Notes: a model not told the origin generated them from the sequence alone. A stretch of DNA of 64,000 bases from Symsagittifera roscoffensis (GCF_963678635.1 NC_087066.1:9055116-9119115), one strand, 5' to 3'. Positions 35,601 through 48,015 are shown, counted from the stretch's first letter. Made by a program: numbers and translations.

Positions 35601-38600
35601 GAAAGCCCATTCTTAGTAAAAACAAAAATTAAAAATATTGAAAATGTTTTATCAGTTATAAATTTGAAGACAAGGAAAAGAAAAAATCATAAGACCAAAA
35701 AAGGCGTTTCAAGTTGACCAGTTTATGTTGTGCCAAGTTTTTGTTAAGAGACAATGAAAGACAGTACGAAAACTCAGCGTTCAATTTGAGTCGAGCAGTT
35801 TTGTTTCTTTTTGACGCAAGTTGTCAAAAATTTTTTTAACCTTCACCCACCAATTTGTCGAATCGAAATATATCTAAGAATGCCAAAATGTATCAAATTG
35901 TATCAATATTTTCCAAAAATCAAGTGAAAACTAGAAACTGTTTTATCAATCTTGCAATAAAAATGCTATCCGATCGAAGTAGATTCTAAACGTATGTAAA
36001 AAGATTTAGTTAACCTAATTTGTTAAGTTTACTAACTTAATAAAGCAAGGTAGTAACTTAAAAAAATTTTATACGAGTTTTAAAGTAGAGAAAAAACTAC
36101 GCTGGTTTTCCTCAAAAAATTTGTAAAACCTCTACAACTTCTTTTATAGTTTACTTGGTGGTTTTTCGATGATGCGTATGGAAATCAAATACAATTGGAT
36201 TGAACTAGTTAGTTGGAAAGCCCATTCTTAGTAAAAACAAAAATTAAAAATATTGAAAATGTTTTATCAGTTATAAATTTGAAGACAAGGAAAAGAAAAA
36301 ATCATAAGACCAAAAAAGGCGTTTCAAGTTGACCAGTTTATGTTGTGCCAAGTTTTTGTTAAGAGACAATGAAAGACAGTACAAAAACTCAGCGTTTAAT
36401 TTGAGTCGAGCAGTTTTGTTTCTTTTTGACGCAAGTTGTCAAAATTTTTTTTGAACCTTCACCCACCAATTTGTCGAATCAAAATATATCTAAGAATGCC
36501 AAAATGTAACAAATTGTATCAATGTTTTCCAAAAATCAAGTGAAAAGTTAAAAACTGTTTATCAATCTTGCAATAAAAATGCTATCCGATCGAAGTAGTT
36601 TCTAAACGTATGTAAAAAGATTTAGTTAACCTAATTTGTTAAGTTTACTAACTTAATAAAGCAATGTAGTAACTTAAAAAATTTTTATACGAGTTTTAAA
36701 GTAGAGAAAAAACTACGCTGGTTTTCCTCAAAAAAATTGTAAAACCTCTACAACTTCTTTTATAGTTTACTTGGTGGTTTTTCGATGATGCGTATGGAAA
36801 TCAAATACATTGGATTGAACTAGTTAGTTGGAAAGCCCATTCTTAGTAAAAACAAAAATTAAAAATATTGAAAATGTTTTATCAGTTATAAATTTGAAGA
36901 CAAGGAAAAGAAAAAATCATAAGACCAAAAAAGGCGTTTCAAGTTGACCAGTTTATGTTGTGCCAAGTTTTTGTTAAGAGACAATGAAAGACAGTACAAA
37001 AACTCAGCGTTTAATTTGAGTCGAGCAGTTTTGTTTCTTTTTGACGCAAGTTGTCAAAATTTTTTTTAACCTTCACCCACCAATTTGTCGAATCAAATTA
37101 TATCTAAGAATGCCAAAATGTATCAAATTGTATCAATATTTCCCAAAAATCAAGTGAAAAGTTAGAAACTGTTTTATCAATCTTGCAATAAAAATGCTAT
37201 CCGATCGAAGTAGTTTCTAAACGTATGTAAAAAGATTTAGTTAACCTAATTTGTTAAGTTTACTAACTTAATAAAGCAATGTAGTAACTTAAAAAATGTT
37301 TATACGAGTTTTAAAGTAGAGAAAAAACTACGCTTGTTTTCCTCAAAAAGTTTGTAAAACTTCTACATTTTCTTTTATAGTTTACTTGGTGGTTTTTCGA
37401 TGATGCGTATAGAAATCAAATACATTGGATTGAACTAGTTAGTTGGAAAGCCCATTCTTAGTAAAAAACGAAAATTAAAAATATTGAAAAAGTTTTATCA
37501 GTTATAAGTTCAAGACAAGCAAGAGAAAAAATAATAAGTCCAAACAAGGCATTTCAAGTTGACTAGTTTATGCTGTGCCAAGTTTTTATTAAGAGACAAT
37601 GAAAGACAGTACAAAAACTCAGCGTTTCATTTGATTCGAGCAGTTTTGTTTCTTTTTGACGTAAGTTGTCAAAAAATTTTTTAACCTTCACCCACCAATT
37701 TTTCAAATCAAAATGTATCTAAGAATGCCAAAATGTATGAAATTGTATCAATATTTTCCAAAAATCAAGTGAAAAGTTAGAAACTGTTTTATCAATCTTT
37801 TCAATAAAAATGCTATCCGATCGAAGTAGTTTCTAAACGTATTTAAAAAGATTTAGTTAGCCTAATTTGTTAAGTTTACTAACTTAATAAAGCAATGTAA
37901 TAACTTAAAAAAATTTTATACGACTTTTAAAGTAGAGAAAAAACTACGCTGGTTTTCCTCAAAAAATTTGTAAAACTTCTACAACTTCTTTTATAGTTTA
38001 CTTGGTGGTTTTTCGATGATGCGTATGGAAATCAAATACATTGGATTGAACTTGTTAGTTGGAAAGCCCATTCTTAGTAAAAACAAAATTAAAAATATTG
38101 AAAATGTTTTATCAGTTATAAGTTTGAAGACAAGAAAAAGAAAAAATCGTAAGACCAAAAAAGGCGTTTCAAGTTGACTAGTTTATGTTGTGGCAACTTT
38201 TTGTTGAGAGACAATGAAAAGCAGTACAAAAACTCAGCGTTTTATTTGTTTCGAGCAGTTTTGTTTCTTTTTGACGCACGAATACAAATCAATGAATTGA
38301 ACTAGTAAGTTGGAACGCCCATTATTAGTAAAAACAAAAACTAAAAAAATTGAAAAAATTTCATTTTGTATATGTTTGAAGACAAAGAAATGAAAAAGTA
38401 ATAGTACCAAACCAGGCGTTTCAAGTCGACTAGTGTGTTGTGGCAAGTTTTTGTTAAGAGACAATGAAAAGCAGTACAAAAACTCAGCGTTTTATTTGAT
38501 TCGAGCAGTTTTGTTTCTTTTTGACGCTTGTTGGCAACAAAAATTCACATTCACCCACCATTTTGCCGAATCAAAATGAATCTAAGAACGCATTTGCTAT

Positions 38601-40250
38601 TTATTAACTAAATTGAAATAATCACTCACTATTTTATACTAGTGTAGAACACCAAATTATTTCCAAATCATGTCAATATTTTCCAACAGTCAAGTTAAAA
38701 GTTAGAATCTGTTTTATCAATCTTTTTAATATAAAGCTATCCGATCGGAGTAGTTTCTAAACGTATAAAAATGATAAAGCTAACTTAATTTGTTAAGTGT
38801 ACTAACTTAATAAAGTTTAGTAATAACTTAAAAAAGTTTTATACGAGTTATTAAGTAGAGAAAAAAACTACGCTTATTTTCCTAATTAAAATTTGTAAAA
38901 AAAACTTCTCCAACTTCTTTTATAGTGTACTTGGTGGTTTTTTGATGATGCGTATGGAAATCAATTACAATGGATTGAACTAGTAAGTTGGAACGCGCAT
39001 TATTAGTAAAAACAAAAACTAAAAATATTGAAAAAGTTTCAATTTTTATATGTTTGAAGACAAGGAAAAGAAAAAGTAATAGGACCAAACAAGGCGTTTC
39101 AAGATGACTAGTTTATGTTGTGGCAAGTTTTTTTTAAGAGACAATAAAAAGCAGACGAAAACTCAGCATTTCATGTGATTCGAGCAGTTTTTTTCTTTTT
39201 GACGCAGGTTGGCAAAAAATTTTTTACACTCACCCACCATTTTGCCGAATCAAATCGTATCTAAGAACTCATTTCCTTTTTATTAATTAAATTGAAATAA
39301 TTACTCACCATTTTGTACTAGTGTAGAACTTCAAATTGTTTCCAAATCTTGTCAAAAAGTTCCAAAAATCAAGTTAAAAGTTAGAATCTATTTTATCAAT
39401 CTTTTCAATATAAAGCTATCCGATCGGAGTAGTTTCTAAACGTATAAAAAATGATATAGCTAACTTAATTTGTTAAGTGTACTAACTTAATAAAGTATAG
39501 TGGTAACTTAAAAAAGTATTATACGAGTTATAAAGTAGAGAAAAAAACTTCGCTTATTTTCCTCATTAAAATTTGTAAAACTTCTCCAACTCCTTTTATA
39601 GTGTACTTGGTGGTTTTTCGATGATGCGTATGGAAATCAAATACATTGGATTGAAATAGTTAATTGGAATGCTCATTCTTAGTAAAAACAAAAATTAAAA
39701 CTATTGAAAAAGTTTTTATCAGTTATAAGTTTGAAGATCAGGAAAATAAAAAATAATAAGACCAAAACCAGGCGTTTCAAGTTGACTAGTTTATTTTGTG
39801 GCAAGTTTTTTTTTAAGAGACAATGAAAAGCAGTACAACAACTCAGCGTTTTATTTGATTCGAGCAGTTTTGTTTCTTTTTGACGCGCGTTAAATAATTT
39901 ATTACACTTACCCAACCTTTTGCCGAATCAAATTGTATCTAAGAATGCCAAAAAGTACCAAAATGTATCAATAGTTTCCAAAAATCAAAATAAAAGTTAG
40001 AAACTGTTTTATCAATCTTTTTAATATAAAACTATCCGATCGGAGTAGTTTCTAAACGTCTGAAAATTGATATCGCTAACTTAATTTGTTATGTGTACTA
40101 ACTTAATAAATTAATAGAGTCACTTATAAAATCATTATACGAGTTCTAAAGAGGAGAAAAAACAATGCTTATTTTCCGCAAAAAATTTGTAAAACTTCTC
40201 CAACTCGCCCACCTCCATATATAATGATTAAAATTTGAAGAAACACTTGT
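32690..40250 (+). repeat. Large satellite array, about 12 units of 615 bp
   Basis: The conserved block CTATCCGATCGAAGTAGTTT recurs at about 32894, 33507, 34122, 34736, 35351, 35966, 36582, 37197, 37813, 38737, 39416 and 40032, i.e. spacings of 613-616 apart from 924 and 679. Each unit also has ACTTGGTGGTTTTTCGATGA, a GGATTGAACTAGTTAGTTGG block, GACAATGAAAGACAGTAC and ACTCAGCGTTT...TCGAGCAGTTTTG. The central units (35.3-36.6 kb) are nearly identical, while the edges diverge. The 924 spacing contains an extra half unit, and outer units keep about 60 extra bases (CATTTGCTATTTATTAAC). Short frames inside are not conserved as proteins. Confidence 0.95.
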
Positions 40251-40276
40251 TATGAACAAACACAACAAATTTTTTT

Positions 40277-40591
40277 TTACAAGTTTAAAGAGCTTTCACG
40301 CCTTTCAAACTTTCCTGTAACCCGGTTGAAATAATGAAATAGACTTAGAAAACCAACGTAGATTTCTAACGCCAACGCAATAATAAAATCATAAAAAGTC
40401 TCAAAATACCAAAAATATTGAAACTGGATAAAATAATCCTTTGAAAACAAATCAACTTTTGTTAAGAACACATAAAAGCTTAGTAGACTCCAAGTCAACA
40501 GTAATCGGAGACAAACTGTTTTTAAGAGAAAAAAAAACACATCACAAACAATTGACAAAACTCCTGACATTAAATAAAAAATTATAAGCAA
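40277..40591 (-). CDS. Hydrophobic 104-residue frame, doubtful
   Basis: A minus-strand frame rich in F, L, I, V and Y that could form two to three membrane segments and ends in a basic tail (RVTGKFERRESSLNL). In such AT-rich DNA hydrophobic frames arise easily by chance. No homology recognised and no splice signals seen. Confidence 0.15.
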   Translation of the reverse strand: MLIIFYLMSGVLSIVCDVFFFLLKTVCLRLLLTWSLLSFYVFLTKVDLFSKDYFIQFQYFWYFETFYDFIIALALEIYVGFLSLFHYFNRVTGKFERRESSLNL

Positions 40592-40819
40592 AAAAAACTC
40601 TACTCAAAGATACACTCAACAGTATAACGCAACTGGCCTAACCCACCAGCCGTTTGAAGGGCAACTTGAGCATGTACTTAGAACGCGGTTCACTTAATTT
40701 TTCCTAAGAGTGACTTCAGTATGATCAATTCTTTAAAAAAATTAAACAAAATATGATGCGTTTGCGAAAATACTATCAGATAATTACTATAACTGAATCA
40801 ATAATTGCAAATTGTAAAA

Positions 40820-41185
40820 TTATTATAGAGCAAAAGAACCGAGCAGCAAAAGGAAATTAAAGTTTCGAGGACATCCCGACTATGGAATGGCAGTTCCATT
40901 GGTTTTCCTTGCCGCAGTCACAACGCTCATAGGAGTTGACATTGCAGTAAAATTATCCATTGAAAACGAACAACGGCCAATTCATTGTAAAGACTCAAAC
41001 TATACGTATCCTTCTAAGTTGGCGCTCTACTCAGAGAATTCAACCCTTTGTCTCGCTAAAAGATCAATCGAAAGAATAGTTGAGAATTCTCTTGCTCTAA
41101 TTTACGAAATCGATACTGCATGAACACCAGTATGCAGCTTCAGTACGATCTTTTTGGATTCAAAAATTTCTTCATTCTCCCTTTC
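40820..41185 (+). pseudogene. Right-flank copy of the array-associated protein
   Basis: The frame is open from before 40830 to a TGA at 41121. It begins with a basic stretch (SSKRKLKFRGHPDYG), followed from the Met at 40887 by a hydrophobic segment (MAVPLVFLAAVTTLIGVDIA) that could be a signal peptide or membrane anchor. Two Asn-X-Ser/Thr sites (NYT, NST) and cysteines come next, then SLALIYEID. After the TGA the same frame continues as TPVCSFSTIFLDS, matching 23.0-23.2 kb. The signal-like segment with glycosylation sites suggests a secreted or surface protein. The neighbouring BEL/Pao Gag runs toward it on the other strand. Confidence 0.45.
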
Positions 41186-41188
41186 TCA

Positions 41189-41760
41189 TCACATGTACTT
41201 CGCCAGCAAAACCAATCCATACTGTCTATGAAATTGGTTAGCTGATAGTTGCACTGCTCGTCTAAAGATTTTTGATGAAGCGGGCCGATAATCGTCCATA
41301 CCAGCAAGTGGCGCACTCCATATGGGACTGCCGACAGTACCTTTCAAAATTTCGCTCTCTGCGATATGCCAGAAAGCGTCGATGCCAAGTAGAATGTGTA
41401 CCGAATTGTCGACGAGATTAGGAAACGCAATATGTCGTAGATGGTCAAACCGGGAACATACGTTGTTCAGTTTTGCGAAATCTAACAAATCGAAGTTGAG
41501 GATTTCCACCGAGCAGACTGATTGTAGGGTAAACGTAGCAGAAGTAGAGTTGAAAGGTCCAATCTGTAGATTAACTAGATTTGACGAGACAGTGTCCTCA
41601 CTGAAAGCACCACGAATGCTTAATTCAACTATTCAACTGGGCTTACACTATAAGCTATCAGCTGTGCTTTTTAGGACATAAGAACAGCTACTGCAGTTGT
41701 CAAGAATTGCATAGCAAGGAAGCGCTTTGTTGTTGTTGAACAAGGTTATGGGCATAAACT
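41189..41760 (-). pseudogene. BEL/Pao protease region remnant
   Basis: Downstream of the Gag zinc knuckle on the minus strand, a CYAILDNCSS stretch (around 41700) sits where the retropepsin DSG/DTG motif of BEL/Pao elements belongs; the active-site Ser/Thr-Gly is replaced. After frame breaks, 41189-41509 carries RFDHLRHIAFP and VHILLGIDAFWHI, the second protease strand typical of the family (xhLxGxDxxxxI), followed by VGSPIW. Sequence ends near 41189 with no reverse transcriptase, so the element is truncated here. Confidence 0.65.
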
Positions 41761-41854
41761 GGAGTTGGTTTTTCAAACCAGATTTTGCATTCTTTTGATT
41801 TTCTAAATTGATATTGTTGGATTTCTGAGTATGCCGCTTCGCACTTTTATCCTG

Positions 41855-43545
41855 ATTCCTGTGTAAAGTAGAGTGGTGTTTTCCCCCGCAGTTGTCTATG
41901 ATACAACGTCTTGCAGAAGTTCAGTCAGTTGGCCTATGGTTACCCAGGCAGTTGAAGCACATTTGCTTATCCTTCACTATTTGAGTTTTCTGTTGCGTAG
42001 CTAGCTTTACAAAAACTGGACAGTGTCCAATGTAATGGTCTTCGTTTTCCAGTGGACATAATCGTTTCGACTTACTTCGTTCATTCTTGAAGTTATTCTT
42101 TTTTCGGTATGCTGGCTGTTACGCATGGTTAAGAAAATTTTTTGTTGTTGGTTGTTTTTCCAATTTTTGTTTGCCGTAAAGTTGCGTGTTGCATCGGGTA
42201 AGACGTCTAAGTCCTCGCAAGCTCTAGAGTAGTTGTTAAGCCAATCCGTGAGGTCTTCGAGTGTAGCATAGTCCATCCCACTATATACGCAGTATTCTTC
42301 CCAATTTAACAAGACTGCTGGGGGAAGCTTAGAGCGAGCAAGTCGGGTAAGGTTATTCGAGTTCAAGTCAGATGTGTAAATGTTTAGTTCGAATTGTGGA
42401 CCAGCTTATGTAGAAAAGCGGCGAAGCTAACGAACGTTTGATGCCTATTAGCATAAAGTAGCTTAAAGTTTTCTAGCTCTCTAGTAAACGCTGCAACGAT
42501 TTTGGGGTTGCCACATCTCTGAAAAAGCTCATCTATTACTTGAATATACTGTGAAGAATTCGTGCCGTAGCTCTCCACAACGTTTTTGGCCGTATCGACA
42601 CACGGGGACTGGATATAAATTATTTTTTTCCATGTTAGTTAACTTGGGATTGTTTCCTATAGCAGTTTGAAACAGTTCAAACCAATTAATCCATTCTAAT
42701 GGATTACCATCGAACTTTGGGAGCTCAATATCAGGAAGCTTGAAACCTTTATGACTATTATGAAAAACGTTGTTGCTCGTGTTCTGATCAGTACAACGGT
42801 GATTGACTGGAGTCACAGTTCTTGAACACGGTCAACCCGTAGAGTGCATATTGAGACCATTAGCACTAGTCTGCGATTGTTTTAGTGGTAGGTTTAGTAG
42901 ATATTTATCTTTTCCACAGAACTCTGGGATCTCATAGGAAGCAGGTCGATCATAGATATCGTCACATTGTCGTCGATGTGATGGCCATTGAAACTGTTGC
43001 ATCAATCTCGAGTTCTCTGTCGTAGTGTATATTCCTTGAGTAGTGTAGTCGTAGCGGATTGGCTGGCAAAACGCAAACGGGTTAGATGGTACCGTTGTCG
43101 TGGTAATATCAAAACTAATGGCTGACGTAGAAACGTCGTACGCGTTGTTATAGGTTGTAGTGGAAGTTCGCACGGGAATACTTCTGCTGACTGGAACCGT
43201 ACGTGAAGATGGTTGAAGAGTACTGGAGGAGTCATCTATCTGCATCCCGTTGTACTGTTTTTCGTACCGTCGCATTTGTTTCATTAGCAAAAAATTGCGG
43301 CTTCTTAGGGAAGAAGCATCATTAAGGAGGTTTTGCACGTCTGCTAGAGGGCACGACGCTATATCATCGGCCAATTCTTCAAATTCTTGCAGGCATTTCA
43401 AAAGCTCATTGGTCGTTATTTTACAATCCTCTAATTCCGTTGGTTGTGCAATTTCGCTGCTAAGTTGTCGTTGAATGTTCTCTAGAGAAGTGTAGCGAAA
43501 CGTCCATTTGTTTATGAGCGCTTGTTATGCGATTTTTGGAGCCAT
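41855..43545 (-). pseudogene. BEL/Pao retrotransposon Gag remnant
   Basis: Minus-strand Gag from an ATG at 43545 (MAPKIA, then a TAA where CAA is likely). It contains a coiled-coil-like stretch with ELLKCLQEFEELADDIAS, then an S/T-rich region. After a TGA at 42832 comes the signature LPDIELPKFDGNPLEWINW, followed after a frame break by SSQYIQVIDELFQRCGNPK. After another break LPPAVLLNWEEYC appears, and near 41860-41960 a zinc-knuckle region with CFNCLGNH and CGGKHHSTLH. All occur in the order normal for BEL/Pao Gag (DUF1759-type domain then knuckle). At least three frameshifts and three stops make it inactive. No LTRs were identified. Confidence 0.8.
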
Positions 43546-44690
43546 CTTAGAAGTTGTGAAAAGGTTAATGGAATGGTATAATAATGTTAGAAGAGTAGTT
43601 ATGAAATGGATGAAATTAGGTTTAGGTATCAACTGCTTTTTTTTGTAGAGAAAAGATACGAAAGGTCCTGTTGGCACTACTTGTGCGCATTTCGTTTAGG
43701 GCTTTTATAAGCTTTCAAGAAACTATGAAGTATCACGTACTTTGACTTTTATGTACCAAGTACTGTTGATATTTTTTAGCGGTGAAACTTGCCTGAGAAA
43801 TCTATTTCACCTTTTGAACATGGTCAGAATACGTTGTAGACCTAACTGGTTTATGTTTTTAAAGGAAAAATTACGCTCTAAGTGTTCTTTTGTTTTTACA
43901 AGTTTCGTTAAATCTTTTTGTGTATTACATTGATTGCGTTTGGATATGGTTAAAAAATCTTTCTATTTTTTGGCTTCGGGTTAAACAAATTTTGGCTGTT
44001 AGTATTTTTGAGAAATCCTGTTTTTTTTTTGTTAAAACTACCCTGGTATCCCGAGCATTAAAAATTAAAGAGAGTCAGGAGATATGCTGCGATTGTGGTC
44101 TAATTTGCTAGTGAAATTAGCACTATGGGAATGGGTTTTTTTATAAACTAGCACAGTTATGAAACTCAGCTGATGAGTATGTATAGCACATTGGGTAAAG
44201 GGTTGGGGAAAATGTATGGGAAAAAAGTTCAATATGGCCTGAGTACGGGGAAAGACAGCTGGGAGACCTCTGACTTAACCCTTGAATTTTGGAGAGTATT
44301 GGGACTGTTTGCCGACCTTGAAGATGTAGAGGACAGCACCTGTTCTTACAGTTGGGGGGACCTCTGAGACCTCTGACTTGACCCCTGAAGTTTGGAGAAT
44401 GTTGGCACTATTTGTTGGCCTTAAAGATATCCTGTAGACTGTGAACCGCTCTGGAGGCACCTCTGGGGTACCTTTAATTTTGCTTGTCTGTGGTCGCCAA
44501 TATTCAAAGCTCTTTGTTCTTATATCTTGAATTATCTGTGTTTACTTTTCAGAAGTCAATTGTTATATCATCCAAAAATTCTATCTTTACAATCCAATAA
44601 CTTATTAGATATGAATGGATTTTACCGCATTTTTCAGTAAATCACGTGAAAAATTATTCACATCACGAATAAATTTTTTCTTTTAAATTC
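43546..44690. other. Intergenic stretch with a small tandem duplication
   Basis: No gene. 44258-44330 and 44366-44432 are diverged direct copies sharing GAGACCTCTGACTT, TTTGGAGA and GGCCTTAAAGAT-type blocks. Confidence 0.5.
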
Positions 44691-44870
44691 AAAACTCACG
44701 CCAAAACAGCAGTCAGTGTTTCCGATTTCCTTGCGTTCACTGACTCTTTACAAACTGTCCGTTCGATAAGTTTAGATTTGCGAGAACAATTTTCTTGTGA
44801 TCGTAAGTTAGATTTATTTTCTGTAAACAGTTCTTCCTACAGTTATTCGATTTCCTCTACTTTTAAACTA
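44690..44870 (+). repeat. Direct repeat copy 1 (about 180 bp)
   Basis: Matches 46690-46870 at roughly three quarters of positions: a CTCACGCC...CAGTCAGT start, TTGCGAGAACAA, TTAGATT, TTCTGTAAACAG and TTCCTACAGTTATT. The spacing of 2.0 kb suggests old LTRs or a segmental duplication. A weaker match lies at 45060-45100. Confidence 0.55.
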
Positions 44871-46689
44871 GCAAGTCTATTATTACCACTTTTTGTTCAT
44901 GACTTTTCTGAAAGTTTTTTGAATAGTTTTTTTGGGAAGGAAAAATAATTTCGTGGACCTAAAAACAAAATCAAATTTTTTTTTGAAAATCTTACCCCCC
45001 CCCTCGAGGAAATTTTAGGTCCGTACCTGATCTAAATGACCATTTCAGTCAGCTAAGTGATAATTGCGAGGACAACAGTCTTCATGAGTGACCAACTTTT
45101 TATCAAATTTTAGCTTTATCAAACAGCCTATCAAATTTTAGCTTTATGCTATTTTCATAAAGGGTGCTAATCAAGTTTTTATTTCTTAAAAATAAGGACC
45201 AAAATTTTTTTAATGGGAATTGCGTACCCAAACCTAAATTTGGAAAAGCCACATGACAAAATGGTCGATATTTTGTTTAATATTGTATGTTACAAATTTA
45301 GAAATATAAGGACAGTAATCCATTTTATATAACACACAAATGAGTTTTGTTAAAAAATCTGCTAGCGCTTTCAGAATGATAACGCCAAACTTCGATGCAA
45401 TGTAGGCCAATAGTCTTTTGTTAATAGCCTGTAGAGTTTGAAGTGTCCACTTTTGCATCACAAATTCAAAATCATTATAAAAAGCTATGTTTAGTAGGGT
45501 TTTCGTACAGATATTCGAGAAATTTGTTCTAGGTGAGTTTTTTTGTTCTGCAAACCAAAACCGATTTCCTGAATAGCCATCATTGACAGAAAACTTTTTA
45601 CAGCTTAAAAATTTTGATTAGCTCAGCTTAAACATTATAAATCGTTGTCTTCTTCTTAAATGTATGTGGCCACTTAAAATGTCTGTCGCACTTAGGACTT
45701 CTTAAAACCACTTAAAATGTCGGTCGCACTTTTCGGCTCACATTTTATAAAACGTTTCACACGAGAATAAAAAGCTCAAGGAACCGCTGGTACACGCAAA
45801 AGACCAGCTTCATCTATCTCTGGATTTTATGTAAGCTTGATTGTATTCTTTAAGACTGGAAGACTTTAAAATATATCTTACTTGTGCTCAAACGCATTAT
45901 CAAAGATGCAAAAACAAATGAAAATTTATTCAATTTTTGTTGTTTACAGTTGGATTATGAAAAACTAACCCAATAAGTTGTATTTAAATGGTTAAAGATT
46001 AATTATTGAACCATTGTACCAGTACTCTATCATACCTCAAAGAATTTAGGAGATATGATCAATACTTTAAAACTCTGTTTCTTTATATATTGTATGAGTT
46101 TCAGCTTTTAAAAAGAGAGTGTTTGAAGGGATCAAAATTCATACTCATTTTTTCGCACTTCCAAAGTTTCTAGTTTGATTTCAAAGTTTTTTTTTGTGTT
46201 ACTATTGCAAAATACTTTATGATTTCATTAAAATTTGAGGAGCAAATCAAGACATATCATTTATTTGGTTCAGCATGCTAATTGTCTTGGCCTTATGTCA
46301 ATGTCAATTTAATTTCTCAAAATCAAAATTGAAAAATGGCAAAAAACCATTATCAAATGCAGAAAAAATTAGTACTACTTGCCGTCAACCCCCAAAAAAC
46401 TCGTTAGACCAAAAAATTGATGCTCATAAAAAAATTAAAGTATGGATTATGAGACAGCCTTTGGCTTTTCTACCGTTTCCCTATTGGTTACTCAAAATAT
46501 TTTCGCAGTGAACATAGCAATTTTTCGAGATAGTTTTTGTATTTGTTTCTACCAATTAAAAAATAGCGGGTATTTTTGTATTCGGGCGTGTTTTTGTTAT
46601 GTTTTAATATTTTTTTCCACGCACAATCAGCTACTACATACAAACATTGGAGAAAGTCGAGTGAAATTGCTCTTTATCTATGAATATCG
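44871..46689. other. Interval between the direct repeats, no gene seen
   Basis: AT-rich. It contains a C run (44995-45002), a duplicated CTATCAAATTTTAGCTTTAT (45100-45150) and two copies of CCACTTAAAATGTCKGTCGC (about 45668 and 45709; K is T or G). Frames at 46275-46705 are of random composition. Confidence 0.4.
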
Positions 46690-46870
46690 AAAATCACGCC
46701 TATAAAGCAATCAGTATTTTTTTGTCTATTCCATTGCGTTTACTTACACTTCACAAAGTGTCAGTTTGATTTGTTTGCTTAGACTTGCGAGAACAAGTGT
46801 CTTGTAATAGTCAATTAGATTCATTTCCTGCAAACAGCTTTTCCTACAGTTATTTAATAGTCAATACACG
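46690..46870 (+). repeat. Direct repeat copy 2
   Basis: Partner of 44690-44870, lying just beyond the 3' end of the spliced minus-strand gene at 46.9-48.6 kb. Confidence 0.55.
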
Positions 46871-47324
46871 ACTATGCAACTCTTCCTGAGCCTCATATGG
46901 AAAGCTCTCAATTTGTGGCGGTATGTTTCAGTCTTGTGGTTTTCTCAAGCGGCTGAAACTTTCTCTTTGAACCATCATTGAGCAGCTTCGCCACATGGTC
47001 AACCACCTTCTTCAGGTCATGGGTTGCCCGCTTTTGCTTTGAGTAAAAGTTTGCAACTTTACTTGACAGCTCATGGGAAGTAGTCATCTGCTGAACAAAG
47101 ATCTGTGCGCGCTGCACCTGGCGAACGTAACGTTGAGAATCTTAACGGGATCGCACTGCCAACAGAACCTATTCGTAGGTGTATCCGTCCAATTTCTGGT
47201 GAACTTCTCAAGCTTGCCTCTTCAGCTTTTCCATCTCGAACGTAATACTGGTAGACAGAAGCATAAGCTTCGCATCCTAACGTGCGAGACAGCGCTTCGG
47301 CTGTTCCAGATTTATGATGCTAGT

Positions 47325-47423
47325 CTATAAAAACAAAATTATTACATTTGATTCCACGTCGGTTTCAATTTTGATAAATAAATCTCTCTGGAAGACATTG
47401 AAACTTTATATCGATTGATCTAC
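47325..47423 (-). other. Intron of the 46.9-48.6 kb gene
   Basis: A 99-base GT-AG intron with donor CAG/GTAGAT and acceptor TTTTTATAG/ACTAGC, phase 0. Confidence 0.5.
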
Positions 47424-47638
47424 CTGGCGTTTGAACTGATCGATTAGTGGAGCAACCCGGAACACCGCGTTCCCAAATGAGTTGAAGAAAAACAGTTGAG
47501 TCGTCACCATGTTTTTTGTGTCCCAAAAAGCCCGCTGAACAACATAGCTCTTTAAATGGGTTCTAGCCTCTGTATAGAACAACTTCATACCCTGTACTAG
47601 CCAGACTGGAATACTGTGGGAGACGCGAGAAGTTGACA

Positions 47639-47720
47639 CTATAAAGATGAGTCACCAAATCGAGTCATCAGTGTTTTTCTTAATATCAAATCAGTGTTTT
47701 AGATTTAAAAAGTAACTTAC
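47639..47720 (-). other. Intron of the 46.9-48.6 kb gene
   Basis: An 82-base GT-AG intron with donor GCCT/GTAAGT and acceptor CTTTATAG/TGTCAA, phase 1. Reading the 5' exon into the 3' exon keeps one open frame across both. Confidence 0.6.
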
Positions 47721-48015
47721 AGGCTGCTGGTTCTATGCTCAGCTCCACGGTATCGTCTTTGTTTTTTTCCTCTATGTTGACAATCGCCTGGACGACAGCA
47801 AGTACCGTGGTGTTGATGATCATTTTCTCTAGCATCCCTGTGCACGTGAACAGAAACGTGACAATGGCCCTGAACAAGGTCAATTGTTCTTTGTGGGTCA
47901 AGGTTCCGTTTCTTTTATCGGCGCAGTCATTTGACTTCTGGACCTTCTCTAAAATGACTTCATTGAGATTCTCGTCTATTATCGGGATTTCGGCTAGGGA
48001 GGCTTTCCCAGGTTG

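Noticed and set aside
38234-39915. Minus-strand frames of 68-81 codons inside the satellite array
   Set aside because: They differ between units and are broken in most; chance frames in repeat units.
46908-47324. Alternative genetic code (TAA/TAG as Gln) to explain in-frame stops
   Set aside because: TGA stops occur as well, and frameshifts are common in the neighbouring pseudogenes; ordinary decay explains all of it.
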